From: Tricholomella constricta
Taxonomy: Eukaryota > Basidiomycota > Agaricomycetes > Agaricales > Lyophyllaceae
NCBI GenBank assembly: GCA_013368375.1
Contig: JAACJP010000016.1
Coordinates: 186,001 to 250,000 of the forward strand
Direction: 5' to 3'
DNA length: 64,000 bases
In this document: piece by piece, positions 10,107 through 21,034 of the stretch
How the letters are laid out: every line of letters starts with the position of its first letter
Position numbering within the stretch: the stretch's first letter is position 1
Position numbers and translations under genes: made by a program
The notes under the pieces: model-generated
Database searches by the model: none
The model's input: the letters and a program-made list of their open reading frames with translations, nothing else
Told to the model about the DNA's origin: nothing

Positions 10107-12704
10107 ATGTCTCTTCAAATCAATCTTTCAAGCAGGGAAATTAACGACGCCTATCAGGATGTTGTCAATGCAAACGGCATCGATTGGGCCGTCTTTACCT
10201 ATGAGAAGGGAACGAACGATCTCAAAGTCCAAGGGACTGGCAACGGCGGTCTCGAAGAATTGGAAGACGAGTTCCACGATGGGAGGTTAGTTTGATAACA
10301 CATATTTGCTTCGATGCGCTGATTAATCCACAATAATGATAGAATACAGTATGCCTTTACTAGGGTCCTGGATCCAGATGTAAATGATTCCTGGATCTCC
10401 TCCATCACCTTGTCTAATGCCTTCGACAGAGTCAATTGCCCAAATTTGTTCAGATCAACTGGTGCGGTGACGGTGTGCCAGAATCAAAGAAGGGGCTTTT
10501 CCATATCCATTCAGGTGCTGTCGCGAGGTTCCTTCGCGTCGCTCATGTCGTCATCAACGCAAGGAATGAGGTGTGTCGGAATTCGAGGACTTCTGGCCTC
10601 CTGTCCTTACAATTCGTCCTCTAGACCGACGTTTCACCAGAGTTAATCATGTCACGAGTGGAAGCCGCTTCGGGCGCGAAGTATTCGACTCACAAGGAGC
10701 AACCGCGGAGGTCCGAGCCAATCGCTCCTGTGGGCACGAACTATACTCCCATAGGAAAGGTCGATATCAGTGAGCTCAGAAAGGCACCGACACCGGCGGC
10801 CAAACCCTTCATCCCTCAAGCGACCTCGCGCCCAGCCTTCAGTGCTGCGAAGCCTGCATCCTCGACTGGATCGCTGTATGGACGGACCGTAATTGGTGGG
10901 TCAGCACCGCAAGATTCTTGGCCTGAAGAAAGACGCGTTCCTGCGCCTACTGCTGCCACACCTCCACCTCCTCCCGCTGCCACACGCCCTCCGGTACTTC
11001 CTACTGCCCCTCGGCCAGTTTTCAGTGCTGTAAGTAAATAGCTATCAACGACAGACAGGCTACTGAATATCTGCTTCTAGCGCTCCGCATCTCCCGCATC
11101 TCCTGCGCGCTCCCCAGCTCCTTCTCACACACCGGCTGCTGCGTCTAACGTCTCTACAAAGCCCACAGAGGAGGATCGTATTGCGCCTGTTGGATCATCC
11201 TATACCCCTGTCTCCCTTCCCGCACCCAAGAAATTGAAGAATCCCTTCGCGGCATTCGAACAACAGCAGCAACAAACAACTGCACCCCCTATATCAGCAG
11301 GAGGCTCGAAGAAGCTGACTTGGACTGAGCGACAGGCCCTTGCAAAGAAACAGGCGGAAGATGACGAAGCACGAAGCGCTAGTGCAGGCTTCGTGCCTTC
11401 TCCGGCTGCTACCAAGCCAGTCTTCACTTCAAGCGCACCCGCCTTTGGAAGGGCTACTGCTACACAGAGTGCGCCTAGGAACTTTGGTGCTATCGGGGCC
11501 GCAGTAGGTGTGGGTGCGGCAGTTGGAGCAGGCGCTGCAATTGCCTCTCGATCTTCTGATGGTTTCCCTGCTCGTTCGTCTGGATATTCTGCTGCCCGTG
11601 CTGCTGTTCAGGATGCTGCATGGGGGACAGACGAACCAGAAGAAGTGGAGGAATCTGCTCCTGTACGCGTTGTGTTGCATCTCTACTGATGCTTTATACT
11701 CACCCGTCCCGTTTAGCCTCCACCTCCAGCGCCTGTATCTCCAACTGCGGCGCCTCCACCGCCTCCACCTCCTCCGCCTCGCCCCCAAGAATTAGAGCCG
11801 GAGCCAGAAGTGGCTGCACCTCCTCCTCCGCCGCCGCCGCCACCACCGCCTCCTCCCCCTGTTGTGGCAGTAGCACCTCCTGAACCCGAGCCTACTGCGC
11901 TTCAGGCTAGTCAAGGTCTCACTGCAGTCGTAGTGTTCGACTATGAGGTAAGCCTCATCGTCTGCGTACTTCCCATATCCACCAGGTTCTCACCGAATGG
12001 AATTAGGCCACGGAAGATAATGAGATGAACCTTGCCGAGGGAGAAATCGTAGAATCTATCGAAGAAGTCGGTGAAGGATGGTGGAGTGGCGTTGGTCCTG
12101 GTGGCAAATCGGGATTGTTCCCATGTACGTTTTAAAACCATCATGGCTGGAAGAGTTTGCTGACGCCACCTTCCGTTAGCCAACTATGTTGAACTGATCG
12201 AGCAGGAAGAAGTTCCTGCTGAACCTGAGATTGCAGCAGCTCCTCCTCCCCCTCCTCCTCCCCCACCTCCACCTCCCCCACCAGCTGTAAGTGCATCCCA
12301 TCGTGGACCAAGAAATAGATAGACTCAACTGTGTTTAACAGCCTGTTGCCCCTGCTGCACCTCCCGCACCACCCCGCGCATCTACCCCTCCCCCAACGGA
12401 TGAGGTGGCCACCGCCATCGCATTGTACGAGTAAGTGTTCGTCGTTGTTGTGATACTTGCCATGGGCTGAAATCATATGTTCTGTCTAGTTACGAAGCAG
12501 CGGAGGACAACGAAATTTCGTTCAAGGAAGGAGACATAATTGTCGAGATTCAACCAGCGTCGGAGGACTGGTGGGAAGGGAAGAACAAGAACGGTGATAC
12601 TGGATTCTTCCCGGGTGCGTTATCGTTTTGATCTGTCTCGTGGGCAATGTACGATCTTGATATGGTCATTTCTAGCGAATCATGTGGAGCTGCAAGAAGT
12701 ATAG
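10107..12704 (+). CDS. abp1: Actin-binding protein Abp1 (ADF-H plus two SH3 domains)
   Basis: Eleven exons (10107-10285, 10343-10379, 10430-10570, 10625-11029, 11081-11662, 11717-11947, 12007-12124, 12180-12286, 12342-12430, 12490-12614, 12676-12704) give 680 residues. Residues 1-135 form an ADF-homology domain (INDAYQDVVNANGIDWAVF, PKFVQINWCGDGVPESKKG). The middle is Pro/Ala-rich with repeated PVGTNYTPIGKV and PVGSSYTPV linkers and a basic-acidic KLTWTERQALAKKQAEDD helix. Two SH3 domains follow, near residues 518-572 (VVFDYEATEDNEMNL...GWWSGV...GLFPSNYVEL) and 622-680 (ALYDYEAAEDNEISF...DWWEGK...GFFPANHVEL), each behind a polyproline stretch. Abp1 binds F-actin, activates Arp2/3 and recruits endocytic partners at cortical actin patches. 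Two SH3 domains instead of the single one of budding yeast fits filamentous fungi. Confidence 0.95.
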
Positions 12705-13469
12705 TTGGTGCCGTTAAAGATTTCATTATATACACAAAGCTACATATTGCAAAACACAGCGAGGCAGTACACAAGAGCAAATTCATCCCGTCGTTCTCAC
12801 TCCTTGGTTGTCGTTGCAGCTCCTTGGTGCCTCCCTTGCTCTTGGTTGTCGTGATTCCTGGCCCATCGTGGTTATTCCCAGGTTGTCATGGCTGAATAAT
12901 ATGCTAGTTCAGAGAACGAAAAGAACGAAAAGAAAGCATACCAGGATCGTGGGCCCGGAACCGCATCCCTCTCGCCTCAAGCGTCCCCCTCCCTATGGCT
13001 CCCCGCCGCCATCCCCTGTCTCGTTGCTCCCTTCCGTGAGTGTTTCGCGCCGTTTTGGGGTGTTGCTCATTATCGCTGTGGTTCCTCACCCGCTATCCTC
13101 ACTCCTGTCCTCACTCCTGGTTTCTCATTCTCATGGTAACGTCCCCTAGAATAGTATATTAGTTTAGAAAAAAATAAAAAATAAAAAATAACATATCAGG
13201 GGCCTTGCTGATCCTCCCGTCGTTGGCATATTTCCTAGCCTGTTGTGGTCGTTCTCGGGTTGTTGTGGTTCCTTGGCTGCTGTCGCTCCTCTCACCGTTG
13301 CAGGGTTGTGGTTCCTGGCCTGTTGTTGTCATTCGGAGAGGTGACAGTAGCGCGGTCGCGCATAAATGCAAGAGATCCATTGCTGATTGAGTTGCCGCAG
13401 TCGGCTTGAAATTCGAACGGAATGCCAGGGATCGGCAGCAGATCAAAGGTGGTAAGGGTCGGACAGTGA
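12705..13469. repeat. Intergenic with degenerate ~250-bp direct repeat
   Basis: Two related blocks occur. Around 12877-12950 there is a TCATGG...ATATGCTAGTTCAGA segment followed by an A/G-rich run. About 252 bp later, near 13130-13198, there is TCATGG...GTATATTAGTTTAGA followed by an A-rich run. Each block is accompanied by TTGTGGTTCCTGGCC-type sequence. This may be decayed mobile DNA. No clear gene; a 125-residue minus-strand frame (13292-13669) is noted but unsupported. Confidence 0.35.
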
Positions 13470-13608
13470 GCCTCAAAGCGAGGACCAGACTTGATCGTTA
13501 GGGCAACATTGAACCAGCGATATGTGGAGGAGAGGCCTCTGCCAAGGGCATGCCCGCAAGTCGTGGGAGTGCTGACGGAACTGATTGAATCGTCATCAAT
13601 CTTCCCAA

Positions 13609-15034
13609 CAATGATGGCGGGAGAGTACCAAGCATCTTTCTCGACGTCTGTTAGGAGGGAAATTCGCACCAGATACCATGATCGATGTGTAGTTTGCCTG
13701 ACCTGGATCAGGACGACTCAATGCGCGCATTTACTTGATGCAGGTACGCAGGGGGAATTTCAGGTTCGTAGCGCAGTCATGGTGTAGTATCATCCAAGTT
13801 CTGACATTAGAGCTCCTTAGTATCGCGAAGCAGTCAAACTTGGCGTTTTACACGAAGGATTTAAGAGGAATGCAGAAATGAATGGCATTGTTCGTAAGTG
13901 GAGGATTACTGTATCCTGTGTTTGCGGATAGATGGAATATCATAGTGTGCCCAGGGTGCCTCGCCCTCTTCACCCAAAATAGCATTGTCCTGTCTCTCCC
14001 GATCCCCGTCCTCAAATACCTCGAAGAATACGTCAGCTCTACCAGCCAGGCTGATCTGAAACCGCTACACCAGGTGCGTCATGTTCTCCATTAAGGTGTC
14101 CGCGCTGAGCTGAGGCTTCGACGACCAGGTCTTTGATCTTCTGGCGGATCCTTTGAACGAGATACCGGCAGATTTACCCGAACCCGCCGACATCATCCCA
14201 TATATAGGGCTTTTCACGCTGGTGACGCTTGATCCAGCTGTTCTAGATATCATGATGACCCCATTACTACCCGGCCTGTCCATCATCCGAGGCAATACAT
14301 TCGAAGAAGCCCCTGCAAACACTTCTTCCACTGCTACGAACGTCGCTCGCATCTTTGACTCGTTGGACGTTGACCACGAAACCCCATTAAATATTGCCAG
14401 AATACCGCTTGCACCTGGTGTCGCAGCATTTGAGGAGAAACGTTACTGGCGGATTCCGGTTTCCGCGGGGGCTATCTTTGCTGCGCTAATTGCACGACTT
14501 CAATATGATGTTTCCGGATGCGAGGAAATCCTTTTGGCAAGGAGGATTGTTGGCCATCTCATGGTGAAATATTCTGGTCGCAGTGTCCCTAGCGGCGGGC
14601 CAAGCGGTGGTCGTGGTGGTCGTGGTCGTGACCGTGGCCGTGGCCGTGGTCGTGGTCGTGGCGGTGGTAGAGGCAGTGGCGGGGGGTCAAGGGAAGGTGG
14701 GTTGAGGCGGTCCAAGAGGAAGAACCCCAGTGGCGAAGGTAATAAATCCGCCGACAAGGGCAGAATGAAGGCTCGACGTGTGGCGGGTGGGCACGGAGCT
14801 GGGGAGAGTGGTGAATGCAGTGACGCAAGCGTTGAGGTGCTTCGCTCTCTCCCGGTGCCTCTCGAACCGTACTGGAATGTGGAGTTTCCTCCAGGAGTTC
14901 GCTCTCAATCTGAAGGTCTGGAGATTGCCTCATCAACTCGCACCCTTGGTGATGATATGCCAGCACTAGACACCAACGAGGATAATTCCGACTCCGAATC
15001 TGGCCGCAGTGAGAACTTTGGATGGAACCCGTAA
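13609..15034 (+). CDS. HNH-nuclease-like protein with RGG tail, probable frameshift
   Basis: The coding frame contains VRREIRTRYHDRCVVCLTW and TTQCAHLLDAG, resembling the start of the fungal HNH_2-type fold (first Cys pair plus a C-A-H motif). The exon ends with a donor near 13768 and resumes with YREAVKLGVLHEGFKRN (about 13822). The frame then changes between about 13891 and 13909 with no intron of workable length. The next frame carries RWNIIVCPGCLALFTQNS, the expected second half of the HNH region. It splices at 14073/14129 into a long last exon ending at 15034. That exon ends in a Gly/Arg-rich segment, a KRKNPSGEGNK basic patch and an acidic tail. The 5' end is unsure: the same frame is open back to 13470. 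Either this is a pseudogene or the assembly has a one-base error. HNH proteins of this type are common in Agaricomycetes; their substrate is unknown. Confidence 0.5.
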
Positions 15035-15199
15035 TCCAATACTGACTCTTGCAATTAGGTATATCCCCCATGAGCCCTCCCGGCGAAGACGATCCGAAGA
15101 AGTGGCGCTTTGGCCCATCATTTTCGACAAATAAGATTGTTTTCACCGCCAGAGCTGTAAGACTCACATGAACCAACCGTCTCTTATAGTCATTTCGCA

Positions 15200-15715
15200 A
15201 GAATACACGTCTTAATCAGTTCTGTAACCTGCTTTGATCACAAAAAGCTGGGAGGGATCATGTAAGTTCCATAGTAAAAACAAATAAATACCACGGTATG
15301 CGAACTCACTTCTCTCAGTAGCATCGCTGCTAACATACAGCCTGCCGTCTTTTCCAAAGGCGAGACCGACGGGCGGATGCATTGGCAGATTGTGCCTTAA
15401 GGGACACGAATGAGAAAAAATGCACGGCATGAACATCATGTAAAGTTCAACGACGGGGGCTGCCAGTTGTTAGCAGGATCCTTGCACCACCCGGCGTCAT
15501 GTGAGAAATCGAGGTTCAAGCTAATCTGAGAGCCTCGCGGGAACCCGACCTATTGGACACCTGCAGGATCATCGCCATTCCAGAGCGAAGTGCAGTCCGG
15601 GAATCCGTAAGATTTCGGCTTGATGGTCGATGGTGAATCTGTTGCATATTTGACAAATTCCAACTCAAGTGACTCTGAGGGATTGTCGTTGGCGAAAAAG
15701 GGCGTATAACTTATT
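15200..15715 (-). pseudogene. Truncated copy of the neighbouring sugar dehydrogenase
   Basis: 15225-15385 is a close copy of the last intron and the end of exon 4 of the downstream intact gene (same HKKLGG, VSSDATE and VGLAFGKDGRLY coding stretches). 15430-15710 copies the end of exon 2, including the YPDCTSLWNGD and GSQISLNLD regions. Exon 3, the signal peptide and the first 250 residues are missing, and the frame is interrupted. It lies head-to-tail, directly 3' of the intact gene, so it is a decayed tandem duplicate. Confidence 0.8.
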
Positions 15716-15783
15716 TGACGACACATGTATTTCCAAGTAAGCTGATACTCTACAACAGGTACGCTTAAAGTTACTCTCCAATA

Positions 15784-17380
15784 TCAATCAATACCGTGAC
15801 CATTTTCAATCACAAAAAGCTGGAAGGGATCATGTAAGTTCCATAGTAAAAAACAAATTCGAAGGTATGCCACTCACTTCTCCACTCGTATCGCTGCTGA
15901 CATACAGCCTGCCGTCTTTTCCGAAAGCGAGACCGACGGGGCGAATGCATTTTCCGGGGCAGGACCTCAGATCTGTAGCTTGGACTATGAATGAATAAGG
16001 TTGACTGCCCGAGGACGCGCCCAAGGGGAAGGGTACGCTAGAGAGGGATCGCGTCAGAAACTCGTGTGAAACGAGTGAATAGAGCACGATGGTGTTTGAC
16101 GTACTGGACGACACCGTAGCCAGTAGGAGGCGTGCGGTCAAAGGACCCGTGGAACGAGACAAACGCATCACCGCTAAGCGTGCTTGGGAAGGATGTCACT
16201 GTGATGTTTCCAGGGTTGTAGAATTTGATGTCAAGAGGGGCAGAATGTGCCTAAAAGACGTTGGTCGACATGAATTAGATAAACGATTCAATAAGGTGGC
16301 ATGAACATCACATTACCTGGAAATTCAATGACGGGGGCTGGTTGTTAGCAGGATCCTTGCACCACGAGGCGTCATGTAAGGCATCGAGGTTCAAGCTGAT
16401 CTGAGAGCCTCGCGGGAACCCGACGTATTGGGGAACACCTGCAGGATCAGCGTCGCCATTCCAGAGCGAAGTGCAGTCGGGGTATCCGTAAGAGTCCGGC
16501 GCAATGGTCGATGGCGAACTTGTTGGATATCTGACAAACTCCAACTCGTCTGAGGGGTTGTCGTTCGCAAACAAGGGTGTGATGCCCTTGACACTGTTGA
16601 TTGAGGCTCCGTTCTCGACGACATAGAGGACCCGCGTAGCGATGGGTGGGACCGTCAGGTCCACGCCGTCGGCAAAACCAGCTGGGTTTCTGATTCCGTA
16701 GGCGACGACCTCCCCATTGGCCCAGGGCAGGGCAGGAGGCGGGAAGATAGGAGGAGCTATGGGGGGAAAGACCATTCGGCGGATTTGTGAACGTCCAGAG
16801 GCGGGATCACGCGCAGTGAGATCAATATTAGTCAATGGACCGGCACCAACTAGGAGTGCAGTGGTCACGCCCGATGAATCCTTCTCCAATAATAATGTAT
16901 GTGTCATCAGCACTGCACTATGGTCAGCAGAGTGGAGGCGTATAAGTGGTGTGACTGACCTCCATCTGCGGGGAGACCGTCAACCACGATATACGGCGGA
17001 GCAGAGACAGATTTGGTCGAAGAATCGTACTCGTAGGCGATGACAGCTTTGGCCGTGCTGACATACAGAATTTTTCCATCGACCTGGATTCCGTGCGTTA
17101 AATCGGGGTTCTTGACGACAAGTGTACGCTCAAAGCCTGGGATTGGGCTTGTGACGCGCGTGAAAGCCGTGACGCCGTAACCACGCTCCACGACGAGCAG
17201 GTTCTCCTCCGCGTCAAACGCGATTCCTCGAGGTGCGGTCAGATTCGAGAAAGCGACGCTTGCTGAGAAACCGGCCGCCACAGTTACGGGAGACAAGAAT
17301 GGTACCCCACTAGGTTGAAAGGTAGCGGCTCCGAGGCGAGCCAGACCCGCAAGTCCGAGTAATGTCGGGAGAAACTTCAT
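15784..17380 (-). CDS. Secreted quinoprotein sugar dehydrogenase, AA12-like
   Basis: Five exons (16960-17380, 16317-16912, 16105-16250, 15878-16037, 15784-15819) give 452 residues. The first 19 residues (MKFLPTLLGLAGLARLGAA) are a signal peptide. The mature part has the pattern of soluble PQQ-dependent glucose/sorbosone dehydrogenases. Visible elements are LTAPRGIAFDAEENLLVVERG near the N-terminus, THGIQVDGKILYVSTA, GIRNPAGFAD, a YGYPDCTSLWNGD segment, SFHGSFDRTPPTGYGVV and VGLAFGKDGRLYVSSDTSGE at the end. In that family a six-bladed propeller binds PQQ and calcium and oxidises sugars, passing electrons to cytochrome or lytic monooxygenases. Family usual length matches the catalytic domain alone; there is no cytochrome or cellulose-binding module. 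A TTTAAAAG box lies about 40 bp upstream of the start. Substrate is not predictable. Confidence 0.85.
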
Positions 17381-18733
17381 AATCGCAATGGGACTGACCG
17401 AGTTGCGATTTCGTTTGGGCTTTTAAACATTTAGAATGCTCGACAGAGCGGATTTAGCGTGGACGTTCAAACTTGGTTGTTTCTTTGAGCTGGTCAGCAT
17501 GACCAGATATTTGTCAAACGACAGATTCTCGCATGTATTCCAGCTCGACAAAAATGCACGGTTTTACGTACCTGTGTATTATGATTCTATGTATATTGCG
17601 GAACCCGGGGCAGCTAAGCCATAAATGGTGCGCCATTCAAGGCAGGTTGTCGCATTCCCAAGGATCCGTTTAGACACTATAAAGAATGTGAGGGTTTCGC
17701 TGAACAGACACACCCCGAGAATTGTAAAACAAAAGGCACACATAACCGAGGTAACCAGAGTATCATCAACTAGACGATTCTTGGATCAAACCATTGGAAT
17801 ACGCGAGGCATAACGCGGAAAGAACTTTCAACAGAATCTTAGTCGCGGGACGAAGAATCTGATGAAGAGACTGACATATCTCCTGGATCACATGCTCGTC
17901 GTCATCGGAAGGGCCGGTGTTTCGACGAGCGGCGGAACTCAAGACGATAATTATCTCATGACATTCAAGGTCATATTGTCAACTCCCAGGGTAGTAGGCC
18001 TGGAAACGATGTACATAAGTGACATCCGAAGTAAGTCAGAATCGACCGAAAAATTCACATACGCGAATGGAGTGACAATTGACGGTTGCATCCCCTGGTC
18101 GTGATCCGAGGTGGGAAAGGTTAAGGTGAATTTCTGATATGGTTTTCCAGGTCACTCATGTAGGGTACAGTTGTAGGGGCACTTGCAAAGGACAGGGCCT
18201 ACTTGCTCACTAGCCAGAGCGCGAGATATGAAATGGTGACGGAAGACCGAGCACAACCCCAACTTCTTTGATCCTTGGATGCTATTTGGATATGTTCGCA
18301 GTGACTTATTGTGAGTTTATCATGGGATAAGACACTTTTAACGTACGGGGAGAACGAGTTGCACGACGACATTGCCTCCAATAAAACTCCTTTAGGCATT
18401 GGCAATACCAGGGAGAGCAAGCTTCAAGGACGTCGTGTAGTTTCACTGGAAACCGAGAGATGACCCTTAGAAGGGAAGCCAGTATAACATCCAGGGAGGT
18501 TCTGTGATACGCATCGTTCCAGCCCTAAAGCGGCGGAAAGTCGAAGGGCATGGAACGTGGGTGGTATGGCAGTAGATCAAACCGTCAGAGTGGTGGTCGC
18601 AGTGAATATGACCGCAACGAAGTTCGAATGTATTGACATGTCGCGTCGCATGAATAGACGTGTGTGGGATGTACATCACCATTCCTGACATTCGTGGATG
18701 AGTTCCCAAGTGCATGGTAGGAGCCTACTAGGC
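17381..18733. other. Intergenic, no gene seen
   Basis: 1.35 kb between the dehydrogenase start and the palindrome. It must hold the dehydrogenase promoter (TTTAAAAG on the minus strand near 17420-17427). Short plus-strand frames at 17436-17813 and 17862-18104 have neither splice-consistent extensions nor known motifs. Confidence 0.4.
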
Positions 18734-18784
18734 ATACACCGGATCTCGTTGTTTTAGTGACTAAAACAACGAGATCCGGTGTAT
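18734..18784. repeat. Perfect 51-bp palindrome
   Basis: 25-bp arms (18734-18758 and 18760-18784) are exact reverse complements around a single G at 18759. The arm begins ATACACCGGATC and ends GTTTTAGT. A second hairpin lies 13 bp away. Confidence 0.97.
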
Positions 18785-18797
18785 TGAAATTGGTGCG

Positions 18798-18821
18798 ATA
18801 ACGATCTCACTGGATCGTTAT
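18798..18821. repeat. Short inverted repeat (9-bp arms)
   Basis: ATAACGATC at 18798-18806 is the reverse complement of GATCGTTAT at 18813-18821, with a 6-nt loop. It sits 240 bp upstream of the F-box-like gene, next to the larger palindrome. Confidence 0.8.
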
Positions 18822-18942
18822 ATGAGAAGGGTTGGCAGAGTCCCACAGAGCCTTGCAACTTCAGTGATGAAAACGAGAACTTTCTCGAGCACAGCAAGCA
18901 AAACAGAATTCATCATGGCGAACACAAGCAAAGACTAGAATG

Positions 18943-18952
18943 TATTTAAATA
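18943..18952 (+). promoter_or_regulatory. TATA-like box of the F-box-like gene
   Basis: TATTTAAATA lies 117 bp upstream of ATG 19060, the only strong TATA-like element in this upstream region. Assignment is by position only. Confidence 0.4.
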
Positions 18953-19059
18953 AATTTCATTCCCGACTACGTTACATCAGCCACTCACGTGGTGGACAAA
19001 AACTCCCCGTAACTGCAAAGTTCAACTTTCAACTTCCAGAATTGCCACCTATTTCCACC

Positions 19060-20234
19060 ATGGGCCAGTACTTCATTGTTCGTAATCTCGACAACTCTGC
19101 CCAATTTGAAACGCACGTAGGGGGAAAGTTTGGAGAGTTTTACCCACACATTGGTAGTGTAGATTTCATGCTCGCGTTCTGGCGTCCTGAACCGGGCTAC
19201 AAACGGGTCATAGCGAAGCCTTACAGTAGCCTCATTACGAGCACTCCTGAACCAGAAAGCCGCAATTGCGATCGTCATTACCCTGAACAGTGCGTGTGTT
19301 CATCTCCTTCTTTCTCAGCGGTTTTCTTCATTGCGAAACGCGGTCTTCGTGCCTTAGGTCTCTGGCAAACGAAACCGGGAACGGTCTCGGTCAACTCTCC
19401 TTCGAACTAATCGATATCATCTACGAAGCCCTTGACGACATCGTAGATGTTGTACGTTTTGCGGTGACGTGCCAGCGCTTCTATGACATCGGTCGACGAC
19501 ATCTCGAAGTTTATGTTGCGGGCACCTTCATAGAGTCATGGGCGGGCGATCGGATTATCTGCCTGGGAGACTACGCCCGGATGGACGACTTACCACCTGG
19601 GCTGCTTAACGATGAGGAGAGGGAATTCATCAATTCTAATCTCGAAGACGGCGAAGACGACTACGTCTCCGATCAGCTCAGAATACTTCAAGCGTTGAAT
19701 CCACTCTGGCATATTCACCAGAAAAAGGAAATATATCAACGCTACGCCTATGATCTGGAGAACTTTTGGTGGAGACTAGGGGGCTGGCGCAGAAAAGATG
19801 AGGCTCAGATCGAGTTGGAAGCAGCACTCATCTTATGCGAATTGATTGAAGAAACTCCAGGGCGTAGGCATCTCCCGACCTTCACGGAGATCTACAGCGA
19901 TGATTATGTTCTGCGTAACTTGACCACAAAACAGTTCATCCGTGGCGACGCCATTCGAGATCTTTGGGAAGCGCCAGAGTATCCGTTCATGCATACCATT
20001 AGGTTTGACCATGCTCTGATCATCCGAATCACCTGGTCGTCGGATGACAGCTTGGCATTGGAATATGATGGCCCTATCCAGATTGTTAGAGGCAAGTGGG
20101 CTGGCCATCGCTTCGACCTTTGCAAGGTCAACGCTGTTCGAAATGAAGAGGGAATCATCGATGATTGGAAGGATGTCAGCCGTGAGGTGTTGGACGAAGT
20201 GGTTGAGGTTTTGGCAGGGCATCTGGGCCCCTAA
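19060..20234 (+). CDS. Agaricomycete F-box-like protein
   Basis: Two exons (19060-19289, 19358-20234) give 368 residues. The first exon starts MGQYFIVRNLDNSAQFE, the N-terminal signature of a large mushroom family. The second begins with an F-box-like helix set (LGQLSFELIDIIYEALDDIV, VRFAVTCQRFYDIGRRHL). It is followed by the family hallmark WAGDRIICLGDYA...DDLPPGLLNDEE. No transmembrane segment or catalytic motif is visible. F-box proteins recruit substrates to SCF ubiquitin ligases; for this family the role is untested, so that function is inferred. A decayed relative lies 200 bp downstream. Confidence 0.8.
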
Positions 20235-20399
20235 CGGGTATGTAGTTCGTGCAATTGAGCGAAGACGAACGCGATAAAGGCGATTGATAATAAAACCATA
20301 TGGCGAAAATTACTGACACTTCGAAGACCTTGTAAAGACCAAGTGGGGACAGAAAAGATTTCTGTATCATCCAGCGGAGGCGAGGAGCAACCTTCATGA

Positions 20400-20770
20400 A
20401 CTCGCCGGAACGTCTCGAGTGCCAAAAGCGCGCCAAAGCCAAGGCCTCATTTTTGAATTGAATAGAATTCTCGTCCTCGACCCCGCGGACAGCGCTTTTG
20501 TCCTTCGCCTTGCCGGGACAGTCGCCATATTGCGAACCACGCTGGGAACAGTTTCAGCTAACTCTCTGTCGGAAATTGGTGATCTCATCTACGAGGTACT
20601 CGACAATAGCCTCGTCTATGTCGCTTGCTTCGCGCTGCTATGATATCAGATCGAGGACATCTCGAAGCGCGTGCGTCAACGTTTCCGTGGCTTTAAGGGC
20701 AGGCGATGATCAGGCGGTATTGACAGCGAAGTCGCGCACGGGTACATGAAACAGTGCATCCCGCAGTCTG
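20400..20770 (+). pseudogene. Decayed copy of the F-box-like gene
   Basis: From about 20525 the DNA aligns by eye with the start of exon 2 of the upstream gene. It encodes TTLGTVSANSLSEIGDLIYE (compare NETGNGLGQLSFELIDIIYE), then VLDNSLVYVACFALL, and stops at 20641. Further matching sequence continues in another frame (YDIRSRTSRSA against YDIGRRHLEVY). The WAGDRIICLGDYA region is ruined. It is a truncated, frameshifted tandem relative. Confidence 0.65.
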
Positions 20771-21034
20771 AGGTTTTTTTGAGATGACCTTGGCATAATA
20801 CACAAGTTAAGGAGCCGAAGGAGCCTGAGGTGCAAGTGATCGCGTATTCAAAGTCATCGACAGTACTAGTCTAAATCTTGTGGGATCGAGTAGCACAACG
20901 ATTACAGTCGATTTGCTTCAAGATAAGAATCGGTGGTACAGTGTCCGAACGTTCATTAAACAAGAGGATACCCTAAAAAAGCTGGTAATGTATATCCATC
21001 GTTGAGCGATTACTTTGTTCCGCCAGAGTCCGAG
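20771..21034. other. Short intergenic, nothing recognised
   Basis: Spacer between the decayed F-box copy and the 3' end of the small secreted protein gene. No feature was seen. Confidence 0.4.

Noticed and set aside
13292..13669. 125-codon minus-strand frame
   Set aside because: Reads partly like protein, but overlaps the better HNH-like frame on the plus strand and has no motif or splice extension.
14589..15200. 203-codon minus-strand frame rich in His and Asp
   Set aside because: It is the antisense of the Gly/Arg repeat and acidic tail of the HNH-like gene.
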